A stretch of DNA of 64,000 bases from assembly GCA_947579605.1 (NCBI GenBank), contig OX388307.1, positions 20,127,237 through 20,191,236 of the forward strand. The letters run 5' to 3'. Below, in pieces: positions 23,781 through 35,600 of this stretch (its first letter is position 1; the number at the start of each line of letters is the position of its first letter). Made by a program: the position numbers and the translations under genes. Below the pieces are notes generated by a model, which saw only the letters and a list, made by a program, of their open reading frames with translations, was not told the DNA's origin and made no database searches. This stretch comes from Athripsodes cinereus (Eukaryota; Arthropoda; Insecta; Trichoptera; Leptoceridae).

Positions 23781-24690
23781 AAAACTTTATGTAAACTTGT
23801 CTTTAAACAATGGTTACATACTACATATTCATGTGTTCCTGAGAATGATATTTAGTATCAGATGAACAAAACTTTATGTAAACTTGTCTTTAAACAATGG
23901 TTACATACTACATATTCATGTGTTCCTGAGAATGATAATTCGATGGCATAGCGCACAGATGTGGTAAGTGCAGTTTTTACCGAAAATGAGTTATTATACG
24001 CATGTGAATCTATATCATCTGAAGTATGTTCCTTAGGAATATTATTGCGTAACTCTGTGTCATTGCCGAGATATTTAACAAAAACTATGTATGGTAAGTA
24101 CTAAATGGTATGGTATCTCAAACTTTCAACATTGATTATCTCAAAACTATGAAAACTGCACTTACCACATCTGTGCGCTATGCCATCGAAAAAATATATA
24201 TAAATATATATAAAAATATCTAAATATTATTTAGTATCAGATGAACAAAACTTTATGTAAACTTGTCTTTAAACAATGGTTACATACTAAATATTCATGT
24301 GTTCCTGAGAATGATATTTAGTATCAGATGAACAAAACTTTATGTAAACTTGTCTTTAAACAATGGTTACATACTAAATATTCATGTGTTCCTGAGAATG
24401 ATATTTAGTATCAGATGAACAAAACTTTATGTAAACTTGTCTTTAAACAATGGTTACATACTAAATATTCATGTGTTCCTGAGAATGATATTTAGTATCA
24501 GATGAACAAAACTTTATGTAAACTTGTCTTTAAACAATGGTTACATACTAAATATTCATGTGTTCCTGAGAATGATATTTATTATCAGATGAACAAAACT
24601 TTATGTAAACTTGTCATTAAACAATGGTTACATACTAAATATTCATGTGTTCCTGAGAATGATATTTAGTATCAGATGAACAAAATTGTT
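23781..24690. repeat. 87-bp tandem array (about 7 copies), split by a MITE
   Basis: The unit contains AAAACTTTATGTAAACTTG, TCTTTAAACAATGGTTACA, and ATTCATGTGTTCCTGAGAA. Unit landmarks fall at 23,781, 23,868, then after the MITE at 24,247, 24,334, 24,421, 24,508, 24,595 and 24,682, exactly 87 bp apart. Copies before the MITE read ACTACATATTC; all copies after it read ACTAAATATTC, so the right block was probably amplified separately. Confidence 0.93.
23939..24190. mobile_element. MITE with 39-bp perfect TIRs
   Basis: The left end, TTCGATGGCATAGCGCACAG and onward through GATGTGGTAAGTGCAGTTTT, is exactly mirrored at 24,152-24,190. The 252-bp element interrupts the 87-bp array. AT-rich DNA follows its right end before the array resumes at 24,229. 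The TSD could not be defined. Confidence 0.88.
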
Positions 24691-25449
24691 AAGTAGGTAC
24701 TAGCATTCTATATTTAGATGATAGAGAGCAGTTGTTGATTATATTTGGCACCGATTCAAAAGAAAATAGCACACCTATATGTGACATATTAAATAGCTAG
24801 TTTTAAAAAAAAGGAGATCATTAAATGAACCATTGAAATATAAAAAATAATAATAATTTAACGGAGTTATATTATGATAATACCTAATCTTCATTTGCAT
24901 TGAAATTGTCTTTCATTAAAATTTTCCTCATAGCATTACACCCAAATAGATTAAACCACTCCAAAATAGTCTCTGAAACGAAACAATGTCATGAAAAATA
25001 TGCTGAGTTATCTACAAAAATAAATAATTTATGTTGAGTAAACTTGTACATAATAATTATAATTTTTAAGATTTTTACTTAATAAATATCATGATACATT
25101 CATTATTCAAATAGTTGGCTAAGTAATATTGGAGTTTTATTTATTTATTTATAAGTTAGGAGAATTATTACACATTTATTTATAATACACATCAAAAACT
25201 ACCATCCTCTAAATATTTTTTGTTAATATTACGTTTATACATTCAAACACTCTTTTAATTCGTAAAGCTCATGGTCTTCAATGAAAATTTCTATTTTCAC
25301 TTAGATCTTTTTTCATTTTAAATAATTTCATTTACTTAAAAATAATAAAATCAACATTATTATCACATGAAATGAGTATCATTTAAGTGTCAATGCATAT
25401 AATTATAATAATATTAGTTAAAAAGTATTGACATGCATTACAAATGTAT
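24691..25449. other. gene-free intergenic DNA
   Basis: AT-rich, no recognisable element. Confidence 0.4.
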
Positions 25450-25453
25450 ATAT

Positions 25454-26470
25454 TGTGACAGATTAATCCACATTAAAATTGTTAAGAATATGAATTTTGA
25501 ATGTTTGCAACATTGCGGAAAGGAAGTGTGGAGGGTAAAGTTTTGTTCACCCACAAGTCGCCTATGAAATTTGCAACAATCATTCTTCAGCGGAATTAGA
25601 TAGAGAAACGCACGTACCTTCGTATTCTCTCACGACAACTCGACATGTAAAAAATCAAATTAGTTTTGTGTAATATATAAGAAAAGTTTATGTTAATTCA
25701 TAATGAATGTTAAAGATATTCATTCGATTTTTATATATAAATAATAACAGTGAATTAGTGATTAATCCGCCATTAAGGTAGGTAAAACGTTGTCGAATTA
25801 TTTAATTAGTCAATTGTATAATTGAATGATGAATGGAATATTCTTTTAATTCTGAATTTCTATTTTAATCAGATGCGGTCCTAGCTACGAGTTCCTAGTT
25901 CCGAGCTCATAATTCCGAGTTCCTAGTTACGAGTTCATAATTCCGAGTTCTTATTTCATAGTTTCTGGTTTCTCGGATACAAGACATGGACTCGTGATAA
26001 ATTGTGGAATCACATTAATTACATATGTATTGAACTGCATGAAGCTGTACTATGTTGGAAGAAATGTTGAGATCGATACTGTTTATTCTGGAAGGGGTAC
26101 CCACAGAAGGAATTTGATCAGGTCGTAATGTAGATTTTAAAGTTTTTAATTATGTTGTATTCATACCATGTTCCAATGTAGTTGGGTAATTTTAATTTAT
26201 TCATACATTTTTTTGTATGTGATGCACAACTGATTTGTCTCTTAATTATATATATATATTATATTTAATTATCAATAAATTGTATTAAAATATTCATAAT
26301 ATAAAGTCCAGAATAGTCCATATAGAGTGTTTCGTAGAATATAATTTTTGCATTTTTATGAAGGAATTTCAACCCATGCTCTGGGATAAATATGTAAACT
26401 AAGATTCTGTATGGAAGATTCGTACTAATTTTATTTAATCTTTTCTCATGCTCTACCGAATAACGCCACA
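25454..26470 (+). repeat. 5' LTR
   Basis: 1,017 bp, TGTGACAG...CGCCACA. It carries a TATA-like TATATAAATAATAAC at about 25,733, five 14-bp repeats at 25,887-25,956, and AATAAA at about 26,273. The TATA-to-AATAAA order fits U3-R-U5. Confidence 0.93.
25887..25956 (+). repeat. 5 x 14-bp repeat inside the LTR
   Basis: ACGAGTTCCTAGTT, CCGAGCTCATAATT, CCGAGTTCCTAGTT, ACGAGTTCATAATT, CCGAGTTCTTATTT. CTAGTT and ATAATT endings alternate, giving a 28-bp super-period. The same array lies in the 3' LTR at 31,144-31,213. It may be a cluster of regulator binding sites (inference). Confidence 0.85.
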
Positions 26471-26475
26471 TTAAT

Positions 26476-26492
26476 TTGCGCCCACGTGAGGC
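26476..26492 (+). promoter_or_regulatory. degenerate tRNA-Lys-like primer binding site
   Basis: TTGCGCCCACGTGAGGC, starting 5 bp past the 5' LTR. It resembles the TGGCGCCCAACGTGGGGC-type site complementary to insect tRNA-Lys 3' ends, with two single-base deletions and one substitution. That comparison is from memory of the family. Confidence 0.55.
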
Positions 26493-28803
26493 TAATTTTG
26501 CCTTAATTGGGGGAAATTCCTTTATTTTGAGTTGTCGCATTGTAATTGCAATACCTAATTATAAGTATTAGTTTTAAGAAAATTTTAAATATTAAATTAT
26601 TTGCTTCATATATGTAATCATATCATTAATAATTATTAAAAAAAATTAAAATTGAAGATATGTAAATTATTGGCAACAGTATATTTTTGCATTGCATATG
26701 ATTTGTTGCAATTTTATCAGCCACATGTTGCTATAAAGAAATGTTGCAAAGATTAATTTAATGTAACCTACTTTTTTTTAAATAAAAAAATAATACTGAT
26801 GTTACAAACCTTATAATAGGTAATTTAAAGTTTATTTAGGTATTATTTACTTTCGATTATTCTTTTAAATAGTAGAATCGCCGAAAATTATTTGATAAAT
26901 ACAGTTGCAATTTTTGTAATATTTTTAAAGAGTAATAATTCTAGCAATTTTGCAAATTTTATAAACAAGAAACAAAATAAAAACATTGCCTTATATTTGA
27001 ATGGTTATAAATTTGATAAAATAGAATAAATTTTGTTTCATAAATTGTATTCTACTCTCCTTCAGTAAATATTTGTATCATAAATGGAAGATTATTTGTG
27101 TGCTTATGTGTGATGTGTATATTAATGCCATATGAAATTATTCCAGCTGCATCATACAAATAATAGATGGAAAATAAATTATAATATTGAAGGAATTATA
27201 CAGGACATTTGCACAACCATTTACGACATTACAAAGTAAAAAAATTGCAGTTCGTTAATTTTCCAAGCAATATACTCCAACGAAGGGGGTAAGTGATTTT
27301 GTGATATGTATTTTCTTTGGAATTTCAATGCCATGATTTTGCTAAAACAATGAGACATATATGTAGGTACATATATTTAGTTTAATAAGATAGTCAATTA
27401 CCTACTAAAAATTAATCGAAATAAAAAAATTTCAATTTACAATATTAAAATATAGAAGTCTGCATAAAATAATCAGATAGGTATATAGGTAGTTACATTT
27501 ATATTGTATGGTCGATTGGTGTATTGAAAATTTGGTCTTTATAGGTATAAGATACCTACAACATAATGTTTTTGACGGTGCGTGTAACAAAATTATGACT
27601 TATCAATGTTAGCGGCTTGTGAATTTATTATAGAACCGCATAGTACTATGTTATAGGTATAATCATATTGATGCCATGCCTATAATATTATCTGCATATA
27701 TACAGGATGGAAAGAAAGTTTTAAGAATGATTGAATATGAATATAAATAAATGTACTAATAATTTCTTTATTAATCTTATGATAAAAATTATTTTAGGCA
27801 TAATGTATGTTGATGTTAAAATAATTAGAATAATTAATTTTAATAATAATATTAGGTTAAAAAAAAAAAAAATCTATTTGATAATATTCGGGTAATTTTA
27901 AATAAAAAAAAAAAAATTATAAATTTATAGTTGTATTTAAGTGTTAATTAGAGAAGGTAACGATTTTTTTATCGATTTTTATATTGTCAAATGACGATTT
28001 TTATTGTCAAAATTTTTTTAGTTAAAAACAAATTAAATAAATCCAATGGAGGGAGATATATTTTTTTAAATATTCATTGTGTATAAATTTATTTCTAAAG
28101 AAATAATATACAAAATTAATTAGGTATTATATTTTTCGTAAATAATAAATTAGTTTTATGATAAAAATAAATTAAATTGTTAAAGTTAAAATAAAAAAAT
28201 AAAATCAAGAAATTTTAATTATAGTTAGGTATTAGAATACATAAATAATACTGTATAATATTTGTTTTTGTTGAGCGAGTCATTAGTATTTGACGGAACG
28301 ATATGACGATGAAGTAAAAAAAAAAAAGAGTACTTTTTCATTACCCTTGCATTTTATAATATTATAAATAACTTGAGTGAGAGATGTTGTTAGGTTGGAT
28401 TTTGCGTAATACAAACAAATAATAAATCATTGTTTATACTTTTTGGATGCATTTTGTTCAATGCGATCAGTCATTTTTGTTTTGTAAAGTATATTAAAAT
28501 GTAGTTTAAAAAAAATTCGTATGATGTTCCATATTAAAAATAATTTAAAATATTGCTTAATATATCTATATTATACAATATGTCATTTCTGGAAATTAAA
28601 TATTCAGTTGTTTTGTATTTTATAATTTATAATTATATTTAGTACGCAATTAAACAAATGTATATTAGATACGTAGTTGACAAAGACATATTACAATTAT
28701 AGAGTAAGTGTTATATGAATAGGTTTTTATTTTCTTAAATCAAAATTGATGATATTATAAAAGTTATTCAAATTGAATTTTTTTATAGAAAAATTAATAC
28801 AAA

Positions 28804-28948
28804 ATGGCGGAACGTTCACCTTTAGATAAAAATTTGGAGGATGTACATTCGTCTAATGAAAACATTAGCAATGATATTGACGTACCTTCACCACCAGTGG
28901 GTAACGTGATAAGTGTCAAAGCACACACTCGAAAATTAAAATTAACTA
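28804..28948 (+). CDS. small ORF in LTR element, possibly spliced
   Basis: An ATG in good context (AAAATGG) opens a frame starting MAERSPLDKNLEDV. The first 48 codons have balanced, acidic, protein-like composition. At 28,949 a consensus splice donor follows (CTA|GTAAGT), after which the frame turns into low-complexity sequence and stops at 29,019. I do not recognise the product. It may be the start of a lost gag-like gene or chance. Confidence 0.3.
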
Positions 28949-30693
28949 GTAAGTTTATACATAAAAGAAAGGTTAAAAATAGAAATAAGTATGTTATAGT
29001 CAATAGTGTATATAGATAGAAATAAAAAAAATATGTAAATGTATAAATTGTACATAAATTGCTGAATAATACATATGAAAAAGTGTATACGAATTGAGTG
29101 CAAATCAGGCATAATCTCGTACAAAGAGATGCCATTTCGTTTAGAATGAGGATGCGCACATATAAATAATAGGATATTATAATAATGAAACATAAAATAA
29201 ATTATATATAAATGAGTTTTCAACTTCTGTAGTGAAATGGGAGTGTAATATTCAGTTAAAATAAAAAAAAAATAATAAAGAAATAACTTTCGTGAAAGGG
29301 TCAATGCAGAATCTATGTAGTTGAGTATTTAACTTTGGTGTCTATAGTATGAAAGTAATTTTGATTGAAAAATATGTATGATGTGTACGGCCAATATATG
29401 ATGAAGAATGTATGATATATTTTTGGATGTGTATTTAATAGAGATTGTATGCCTGTAGATATAGATGCAATGGAGTGAATATGAACCTCATAATGATTGC
29501 GATGGTTTTTTTTTACTAAACAAGAATTCTAATGTCTAGGTTCAAAATGGAGTCTATACCAATGGTATACTCATAAATATCTCATCACAGAGTATTATAA
29601 TTTTTGCCTGACATATTCTCTTATAATATTATTTGATGAAGCGAATGACTAAGTAAAATAATAAGATTGAAGAAGGTTTTCTTAAAATAAAACAAAGTAA
29701 GCTATAAGAATATAGATAGATATATATGTTTATAATGCTGTAGATCAAACGATCTTAAGTCTTCTCATGACAGAGAAACAATGCTACAAAGCAATTTAAA
29801 AAAATATAAAAATATAATTAAATATAATAATTTGTATATATTCATGGTGGTATTTGGATTTCCAAGGAAGATCAAAGATACAAATGTCATGAAATTGTGG
29901 AATGGTTGTGAAATTGTCACACATTGTTGTTATTGTTATTATATATGCTTTTGTTTTTGAAAAGGTATTTATGATCAAATATATTAATGTTAAGTAAATA
30001 TACTTTATTAAAATATAAGTTTGAATATATAAATTGTAATATATAAATATGAGTAAATATTTTATTAATAGATAAAATTTATGATGTCTTTATAATGCTT
30101 TTTAAGTCAAATACTTTTACAAGTTGAAAGTAAATTTGTGTCTGGTTTGTAAAATATACACAATAAAGACTTCTCATAAAATGATTTTGTAAATAAAAAG
30201 GAATATTGATAGTTTAAAAAAAAAAAAAGGAAAATTGGATTATTTAATCGTTAAAAGCTTTTATTACATATAAAAAAAAAAAAAAAAAATTTTAGTAATT
30301 TAATTTGGTGTTGAATATTTGATATCAAATTTAATATTGTACATTAAAATCTGCTGATGTATATATATTGTAGTTTTATCATATAATTGTACACTAAAGG
30401 AATAACGTGGAAACACACTGTTTTTATTTTATTAATTTTTTTATATATACTCGTAGGGTGTAGAGTTTTCTATATTTGGCATTAACCCTATTGTGAAAAA
30501 TAATTCTTATTTTCAGATTTTTCACAGTTAAATTAATGAAACATAGATGGCGTCCATAATTTATTTAACAGCTGAGGGCCAGTGTGTTGCCATAAATTCC
30601 TTAATTTTGATTTGTTTAGAGTTGGAACATAGTATGAATTATAATTTTATATGAGTATTTAAAAAAAAAAATTATTCAATTTTTTTTTTATCC

Positions 30694-30704
30694 GGGGAAA
30701 GGGG
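30694..30704 (+). promoter_or_regulatory. polypurine tract
   Basis: GGGGAAAGGGG, 6 bp before the 3' LTR, the expected place for plus-strand priming. It fixes the orientation of the element as plus. Confidence 0.75.
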
Positions 30705-30710
30705 TATTAA

Positions 30711-31727
30711 TGTGACAGATTAATCCACATTAAAATTGTTAAGAATATGAATTTTGAATGTTTGCAACATTGCGGAAAGGAAGTGTGGAGGGTAAAGTTT
30801 TGTTCACCCACAAGTCGCCTATGAAATTTGCAACAATCATTCTTCAGCGGAATTAGATAGAGAAACGCACGTACCTTCGTATTCTCTCACGACAACTCGA
30901 CATGTAAAAAATCAAATTAGTTTTGTGTAATATATAAGAAAAGTTTATGTTAATTCATAATGAATGTTAAAGATATTCATTCGATTTTTATATATAAATA
31001 ATAACAGTGAATTAGTGATTAATCCGCCATTAAGGTAGGTAAAACGTTGTCGAATTATTTAATTAGTCAATTGTATAATTGAATGATGAATGGAATATTC
31101 TTTTAATTCTGAATTTCTATTTTAATCAGATGCGGTCCTAGCTACGAGTTCCTAGTTCCGAGCTCATAATTCCGAGTTCCTAGTTACGAGTTCATAATTC
31201 CGAGTTCTTATTTCATAGTTTCTGGTTTCTCGGATACAAGACATGGACTCGTGATAAATTGTGGAATCACATTAATTACATATGTATTGAACTGCATGAA
31301 GCTGTACTATGTTGGAAGAAATGTTGAGATCGATACTGTTTATTCTGGAAGGGGTACCCACAGAAGGAATTTGATCAGGTCGTAATGTAGATTTTAAAGT
31401 TTTTAATTATGTTGTATTCATACCATGTTCCAATGTAGTTGGGTAATTTTAATTTATTCATACATTTTTTTGTATGTGATGCACAACTGATTTGTCTCTT
31501 AATTATATATATATATTATATTTAATTATCAATAAATTGTATTAAAATATTCATAATATAAAGTCCAGAATAGTCCATATAGAGTGTTTCGTAGAATATA
31601 ATTTTTGCATTTTTATGAAGGAATTTCAACCCATGCTCTGGGATAAATATGTAAACTAAGATTCTGTATGGAAGATTCGTACTAATTTTATTTAATCTTT
31701 TCTCATGCTCTACCGAATAACGCCACA
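30711..31727 (+). repeat. 3' LTR
   Basis: 1,017 bp, same sequence as the 5' LTR at an offset of 5,257 bp. It ends 970 bp from the wide awake stop codon, with which it is convergent. Confidence 0.93.
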
Positions 31728-31729
31728 AT

Positions 31730-31813
31730 ATGTCGCATTACAATACCAAAAATGTTGAGGACTTAAAATTACTCCAACGGGATATGTTTTCTGCTCTAAC
31801 CGATTATGAACAA
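31730..31813 (+). CDS. orphan exon-like ORF abutting the 3' LTR
   Basis: The ATG at 31,730 lies 3 bp beyond the LTR and overlaps the ATAT duplication. It opens a protein-like frame (MSHYNTKNVEDL, then KLLQRDMFSALTDYEQ) that meets a consensus donor CAA|GTAAGTGG at 31,814 in phase 0. Without splicing it stops at 31,876. I do not recognise the product and found no matching downstream exon on the plus strand before 32,697. It could be a first coding exon split from its promoter by the LTR insertion, a dead gene fragment, or chance. Confidence 0.3.
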
Positions 31814-31876
31814 GTAAGTGGTAATATCCGTTCTGATCTTGAAAATGTTTGTTATAATTATAGCAAAAAATATTAG

Positions 31877-32241
31877 CTATGGGTTTTTTGGTGGTGTGTG
31901 TAATCAGTATATAAAATAATATACAATTAGTTGTACATAAATAGCAAACATTTAAATATATAAATATGTACATATTTCTTTTAAAATTGAATATTGGTGT
32001 TTAAGATTTTGACAACTGAAATATTCCTATAGATTGATATAATATGTAATATTATAATGCGGGTAAAACGTAAAGTTTTTCTCTCATAAGTATGTATATA
32101 TTTTAATAAATGTACCTACATACCGTTAATTCACCTATGTACATAATACATTATAATAAGTATATGATACCTACACAAATAGAAATTGCTCAATTGCTGA
32201 GAAACCAGTCTACAACATAACAACATATATGATACTATGTA

Positions 32242-32279
<38 letters not shown>

Positions 32280-32696
32280 CCCTTTGCATACTTATTTCCT
32301 AGTAATAAACTCAAGAATCACGGCATTAATATATATATATATATATAAACTAAATAATATTATTTCTCAATTATATTTTAGCATGTACCTACTATATACG
32401 TCTGTACATACATAGTGAGTATTATAATGTATATTTACAGTGATCTTATTTAAGATTTCCCTAAAAACAACACATCATCATTGAAAGCACCTAGTAGTCA
32501 CCCTAACTCTGTTACTCACTAAATCACTTGTATTCATAACACTCTACATATAATAATATAATATTGTAGGTATGTATGTATTACACACTTTTACTATATA
32601 CAAATTACATTAAATTCAGTCGCAACATAACAATATTATGGCAAGATTCTGGTAAATAACAAAATGTATCAAATTTAATAATTAAGGTAGAGGAAT
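31877..32696. other. wide awake 3' flank with TA microsatellites
   Basis: Presumably includes the 3' UTR of wide awake on the minus strand. (TA)n runs at about 32,247-32,276 and 32,328-32,347. No canonical minus-strand AATAAA stood out; TTTAAT (ATTAAA on minus) occurs near 32,674 and 32,102. Confidence 0.5.
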
Positions 32697-35600
32697 TCAA
32701 ATAAATGCAGTACGTTTGCTGGAATGTTCTAATGCAGCTAACACCTCGTGCTTCTGTCTAACGTACAGTCTACCTTTTCTCCATGGGTTTTGTAATTGCA
32801 AAGGTTTGAAGTCGTCTCTCAAACACCTCTCTCTAGCACCGATGACAGCCACTAAGCAGAAGTTTTGCAGTTTGTCATTAGTGTATATGGGACCATCTTT
32901 CCCTTTTAACACAACTGCCATATTTAATTGTTTAACAACCAAGTCTACAACCTCCCTAGCTGATGTTTTGGGTGTAACATGAAGTTTGAGAGATGTTCCA
33001 CTGGCTAGTCCAGTGTCATACGCGGCATACACTTGTAATATTCCTGGCGAGGAATTCTTCACGGTCACCTGTTCTGATGTCAAGGACTGGTGAGAGAGAC
33101 TTCCATGGGAGCTGTACCTGCTACCCTCAGTGGAACTCGCTACCGACGCTTCGTTATTCTGCTGGAGAAGCTTGGCTTGTGTGAGTTGCGAGTGCTTTTC
33201 AGGTACTTTGAGATCTTTTTGCGGAGAGTCAATTCTCTCATCATACAATCTAAGATCTGGTCTTTTTGGGTCACATACATTACTTTCCACACTGAACCCT
33301 GCATTTTTGTCAAGAAAAAGCTGATTAGTGTTGGATGAGTTTGATGTATTGTCTGGTTCTGTATTTTGACTAAACTCAGATTCACATTGAATAGCATTTA
33401 GAGTTGGTTTTAAATATGTAGACGGTTTTAAGAAAGCGACAGATTGATTTGGATCACTAAAATCTAATGAACATTTAACATTAGACATACTTTTAGAGGA
33501 AGTTATTCCAGATTCGAGTTTTCTAGATTTGGATTTTTTGCTTTTGGATTTGTTTGGAGTTGATGTGGAGATAGGAAAGCTTTGACCTTCTGAATCACTG
33601 GATATACTGTGCATAGAGTCTGAAGTATTGGTTGTATTCACTGTATTAACACTAACTAAACTTCCAGCATAAAAAGGTTTGGCATGAAGCAATGGACTGG
33701 ATGTGGCTGATAAACTAGAATTAAGACCTGCATTTTTCTTCTTTTGATTAGCAATACTGGGTTGAGATAAAAGTGTGTCTTGACTCCTGGAAGGAGGTAG
33801 TCGAGTATTGATAGTGGGCTCCTCAAATGGTTTGGTTTGCACCTGCTGGCTAGTGACGGGGAAATAGTTGTTACTAGTCATACTGGAATGAGTGAATTGA
33901 GAATCAGCACTACTCTTCCTAGAATATGGATCCATTACACTCAGTGCATCCGAAGTTGCACTCAAATATTGTGAGCCACTCAAATTAAGAGTAGAAACAG
34001 AATCCTCTCGAGGAGAAATGCTGAGATGCTGTTCTGATTTACTGAACTCTGCAGACAACAAAGATATACCCGGTGGAGCTAAAGGACTGCCAGCATTAGG
34101 ACCAGGCCAAGAGCCTCTTCCTGGAGAGCTTTTAGCTAGCTTTTGATCTCTAGGTGGAATTTGCAATAAAGTTCTCTTAAGATTAGTATTAGATGTAGAA
34201 CTGACCATAAGGTTATCAGCTATTGGATTATTATCGTGACTTATCAATGTTGTTGGTATGCGACTGATTAAATTCTTCATCTGAATGCCAACATTACTAC
34301 TGCCAGTACTGTTTTGTGATTTATCTTTATCTCTGGCAAAGCTAATGACATCCATCAACCACCTGCAGTCTTTCCAAACTGAGTTGAGATTATTTTGTAA
34401 CTCTTGTAACTTTGCCAGTCTATCTTTAGCAGTTTGTAATTCACTATTTGAGAATGCTTCCCTGTGAGAGTGCTTAGCAAGGACGGTATCTATTTCTATT
34501 GTACAACTTAACTTTGAATACTTATTTATAATACTGTTCTGATATGTACTAAGGTGGATCATTTCAAACGCCTGTATTGGTAAACTAAGGAGATCGCCTC
34601 TTTGTAGTAAAATCTCTCTTTGTCCTGGAACGGAACACGCCTGCTCAGCTGGAGGGCATATTATAATAAAGCTAACATCATTACTTAAATCTATCACTTC
34701 TAAATCGTACAGCCTATGCGTGAGAGCCTTTTCCAAAGGAATGTCCATGTACTTGAGTAGTTTCTTGGCAGATGATGTGAGCAGATCAAGGAACATTTGT
34801 TGAGATTCTGTAGGAGATTGTGATTGAATACTTGTAATTGACATTCTTCTAGGATTCTTGATTGGATTTACTTCTAAAGTTCCACTGGTTTTTGCCTGTT
34901 GTTGTTTTAAGTAGTCCCATTCTTCACTGAAATAATATTGTAGTAGAATAAATAAATTGACAGTTTAATAAATAAATTAACCTAATGAGGATTGTGTAAT
35001 TAATACTTACGCTGACACATGAGAGTTATCCCTCATCTTGCAATGTGGCAGAACATTGGGAGCCTTGCTTGGAACCACAACTTGGATGAGATCTACAGAT
35101 GATTGCAGCTTCAAGTAGCCAAGGTATAAACCACGAGGCAGTTTTACAGAAGAAAGCTGAAATAGCACCTCAATATGACATAAATGAAATTAAAACGCAT
35201 CAAATGTCAATGGTTTACTAATTATAAATATATTTGCTTAATTGTTTGAATTGTTCCTGACATTAAAAGTTTTTTCCTTTTACATACCTGATGGTAGTGT
35301 ATCTGTTCATGTATGGTAGCCATGAGCAAATCTCCTATAGTGTTATCTTCACTAAGAGCTGTCACCCTTTTCTGTACCTTGCTCATAGGCAACCATCTTG
35401 AGTTTAATACAGACACACTTTTAGCAGACTTCACAGAGTTGATACAGGATATCACAAGAGTCCCGTGACTGTCCCGTAGTGGCTTGTGGTAGAGTTGACC
35501 TAATATACATACGAGTAATTTATTATTAACTTTATTCCATATTAATTGTAAAATGAAGACAACTAAAACACATGGTGGAATTAACGGAAGTTATTCTCTA

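Larger units (their letters stand above)
26471..30710 (+). other. internal region of LTR element, non-coding
   Basis: About 4.2 kb of very AT-rich DNA with many A-runs (for example near 27,860, 28,317 and 30,270). No retroviral protein motif is found in any frame. The only notable frame starts at 28,804. Confidence 0.7.
25454..31727 (+). mobile_element. complete LTR retrotransposon lacking gag-pol (LARD-like)
   Basis: Two 1,017-bp direct repeats, 5,257 bp apart, each start TGTGACAG and end CGCCACA (TG...CA). They frame a 4,240-bp internal region. A 4-bp target-site duplication ATAT lies at 25,450-25,453 and 31,728-31,731. Next to the 5' LTR is a degenerate primer-binding site; before the 3' LTR is a purine tract. 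The two LTRs looked identical throughout my line-by-line reading, with no net indel, implying recent insertion. The interior has no reverse transcriptase, integrase, protease or gag I can detect; its longest sensible plus frame is ~71 codons. Size and 4-bp TSD suggest a Gypsy-type parent (inference). Plus orientation follows from the purine tract. Confidence 0.93.

Noticed and set aside
23781..24690. CRISPR-like array
   Set aside because: Direct repeats are contiguous with no spacers, in a eukaryotic intergenic region: a plain tandem repeat.
26265..26540. Minus frames repeated in both LTRs (also at 31,522-31,728)
   Set aside because: The duplication only reflects the two LTR copies; the frames are antisense to the element and have no motif.
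28794..29304. Two ~120-aa minus frames inside the LTR element
   Set aside because: AT-driven, Phe/Tyr/Ile-rich frames on the antisense strand of the element.
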